6,035 bases of DNA from an uncultured Eubacteriales bacterium (GTDB lineage Bacteria; Bacillota_A; Clostridia; Peptostreptococcales; Anaerovoracaceae), in the NCBI GenBank assembly GCA_902790885.1, contig CADATR010000111.1, positions 1 to 6,035 on the forward strand, given 5' to 3'. A program made the translations under genes and the position numbers. The notes beneath the pieces were generated by a model. It was not told where the DNA came from and ran no database searches. It saw nothing but the letters and a program-made list of their open reading frames with translations. This document shows, piece after piece, positions 6,005 through 6,035 of this stretch; positions within the stretch are counted from its first letter, which is position 1; each line of letters begins with the position of its first letter.

Positions 6005-6014
6005 TTGTATACAA
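6005..6014. promoter_or_regulatory. Palindrome TTGTATACAA; candidate GntR-type operator
   Basis: This is a perfect 10-base palindrome, 7 bases upstream of the TTGACA box. It has the GT...AC core with flanking T and A that is common in operators of FadR-subfamily GntR regulators. A single copy in AT-rich DNA could also be chance. Confidence 0.3.
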
Positions 6015-6021
6015 TAGCACC

Positions 6022-6027
6022 TTGACA
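6022..6027 (+). promoter_or_regulatory. Perfect -35 box (TTGACA) of a promoter cut by the window end
   Basis: TTGACA matches the sigma-A -35 consensus at all six positions. The -10 box, about 17 bases further on, would lie near 6045 and is outside the window, so the promoter is only half visible. It would drive a plus-strand gene beyond the right edge, separate from the operon ending at 5889. Confidence 0.4.
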
Positions 6028-6035
6028 AGTAAATA

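Larger units (their letters stand above)
5890..6035. other. Intergenic region after the operon
   Basis: The region is AT-rich compared with the genes. There is no ATG on the plus strand and no supported ORF on either strand. It holds the hairpin, three dyads and -35 box listed separately. The change in composition and the end of gene packing at 5889 suggest the operon ends here. Confidence 0.75.

Noticed and set aside
6010..6015. TACAAT as a -10 box
   Set aside because: A -35 box at the right spacing would be at about 5987-5992, which reads CGCTAA. The nearby TTAACA at 5980-5985 is 24 bases away, too far.
1..6035. Mobile element, CRISPR array, tRNA/rRNA gene or phage-defence system
   Set aside because: I saw no terminal repeats, transposase or integrase motifs, spaced direct repeats or tRNA-like cloverleaf. 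All the coding space is taken by recognisable housekeeping-type families.

Overview
The window looks like chromosomal core DNA from a low-to-moderate GC Gram-positive anaerobe of the Bacillota, most likely class Clostridia. The clues are the gene families (RecX, a DacF-like D-Ala-D-Ala carboxypeptidase, an S41/PDZ protease with an N-terminal anchor), purine-rich Shine-Dalgarno sequences, frequent GTG starts (four of the six visible starts) and heavy use of AGA/AGG and ATA codons. I cannot name a genus from sequence alone.

Layout: seven genes lie on the + strand and fill bases 1 to 5889 with almost no gaps. In order they are: the 3' end of recJ (1-735); an S41 C-terminal processing protease (735-2027); an Sfp-type 4'-phosphopantetheinyl transferase (2024-2593); recX (2590-3123); a TcdA-type tRNA threonylcarbamoyladenosine dehydratase (3116-3793); a calcineurin-like metallophosphoesterase (3816-4532); and a membrane-anchored S11 D-alanyl-D-alanine carboxypeptidase (4546-5889). 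The first five overlap by 1, 4, 4 and 8 bases, and the last two are separated by 22 and 13 bases. I see no internal terminator, so this reads as the distal part of one long, translationally coupled operon whose promoter lies upstream of the window.

The genes do not form one pathway. Two handle DNA recombination and repair (RecJ 5'-3' ssDNA exonuclease, RecX modulator of RecA). Two act on the outer face of the membrane (S41 protease, DD-carboxypeptidase). One modifies tRNA, one activates carrier proteins, and one is a phosphoesterase of unknown substrate. It resembles a housekeeping operon held together by co-expression rather than a dedicated system. I found no evidence of mobile elements, CRISPR, RNA genes or a new defence system.

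The only non-coding stretch is the AT-rich tail, 5890-6035. It holds a hairpin that looks like a terminator when read on the minus strand, then three inverted repeats within about 60 bases (one matching the TACA-NN-TGTA operator type of CopY/BlaI repressors, one resembling GntR-type operators), and a perfect TTGACA box eight bases before the window end. This is probably the regulatory region of the next, unseen gene and is the part most worth a second look.
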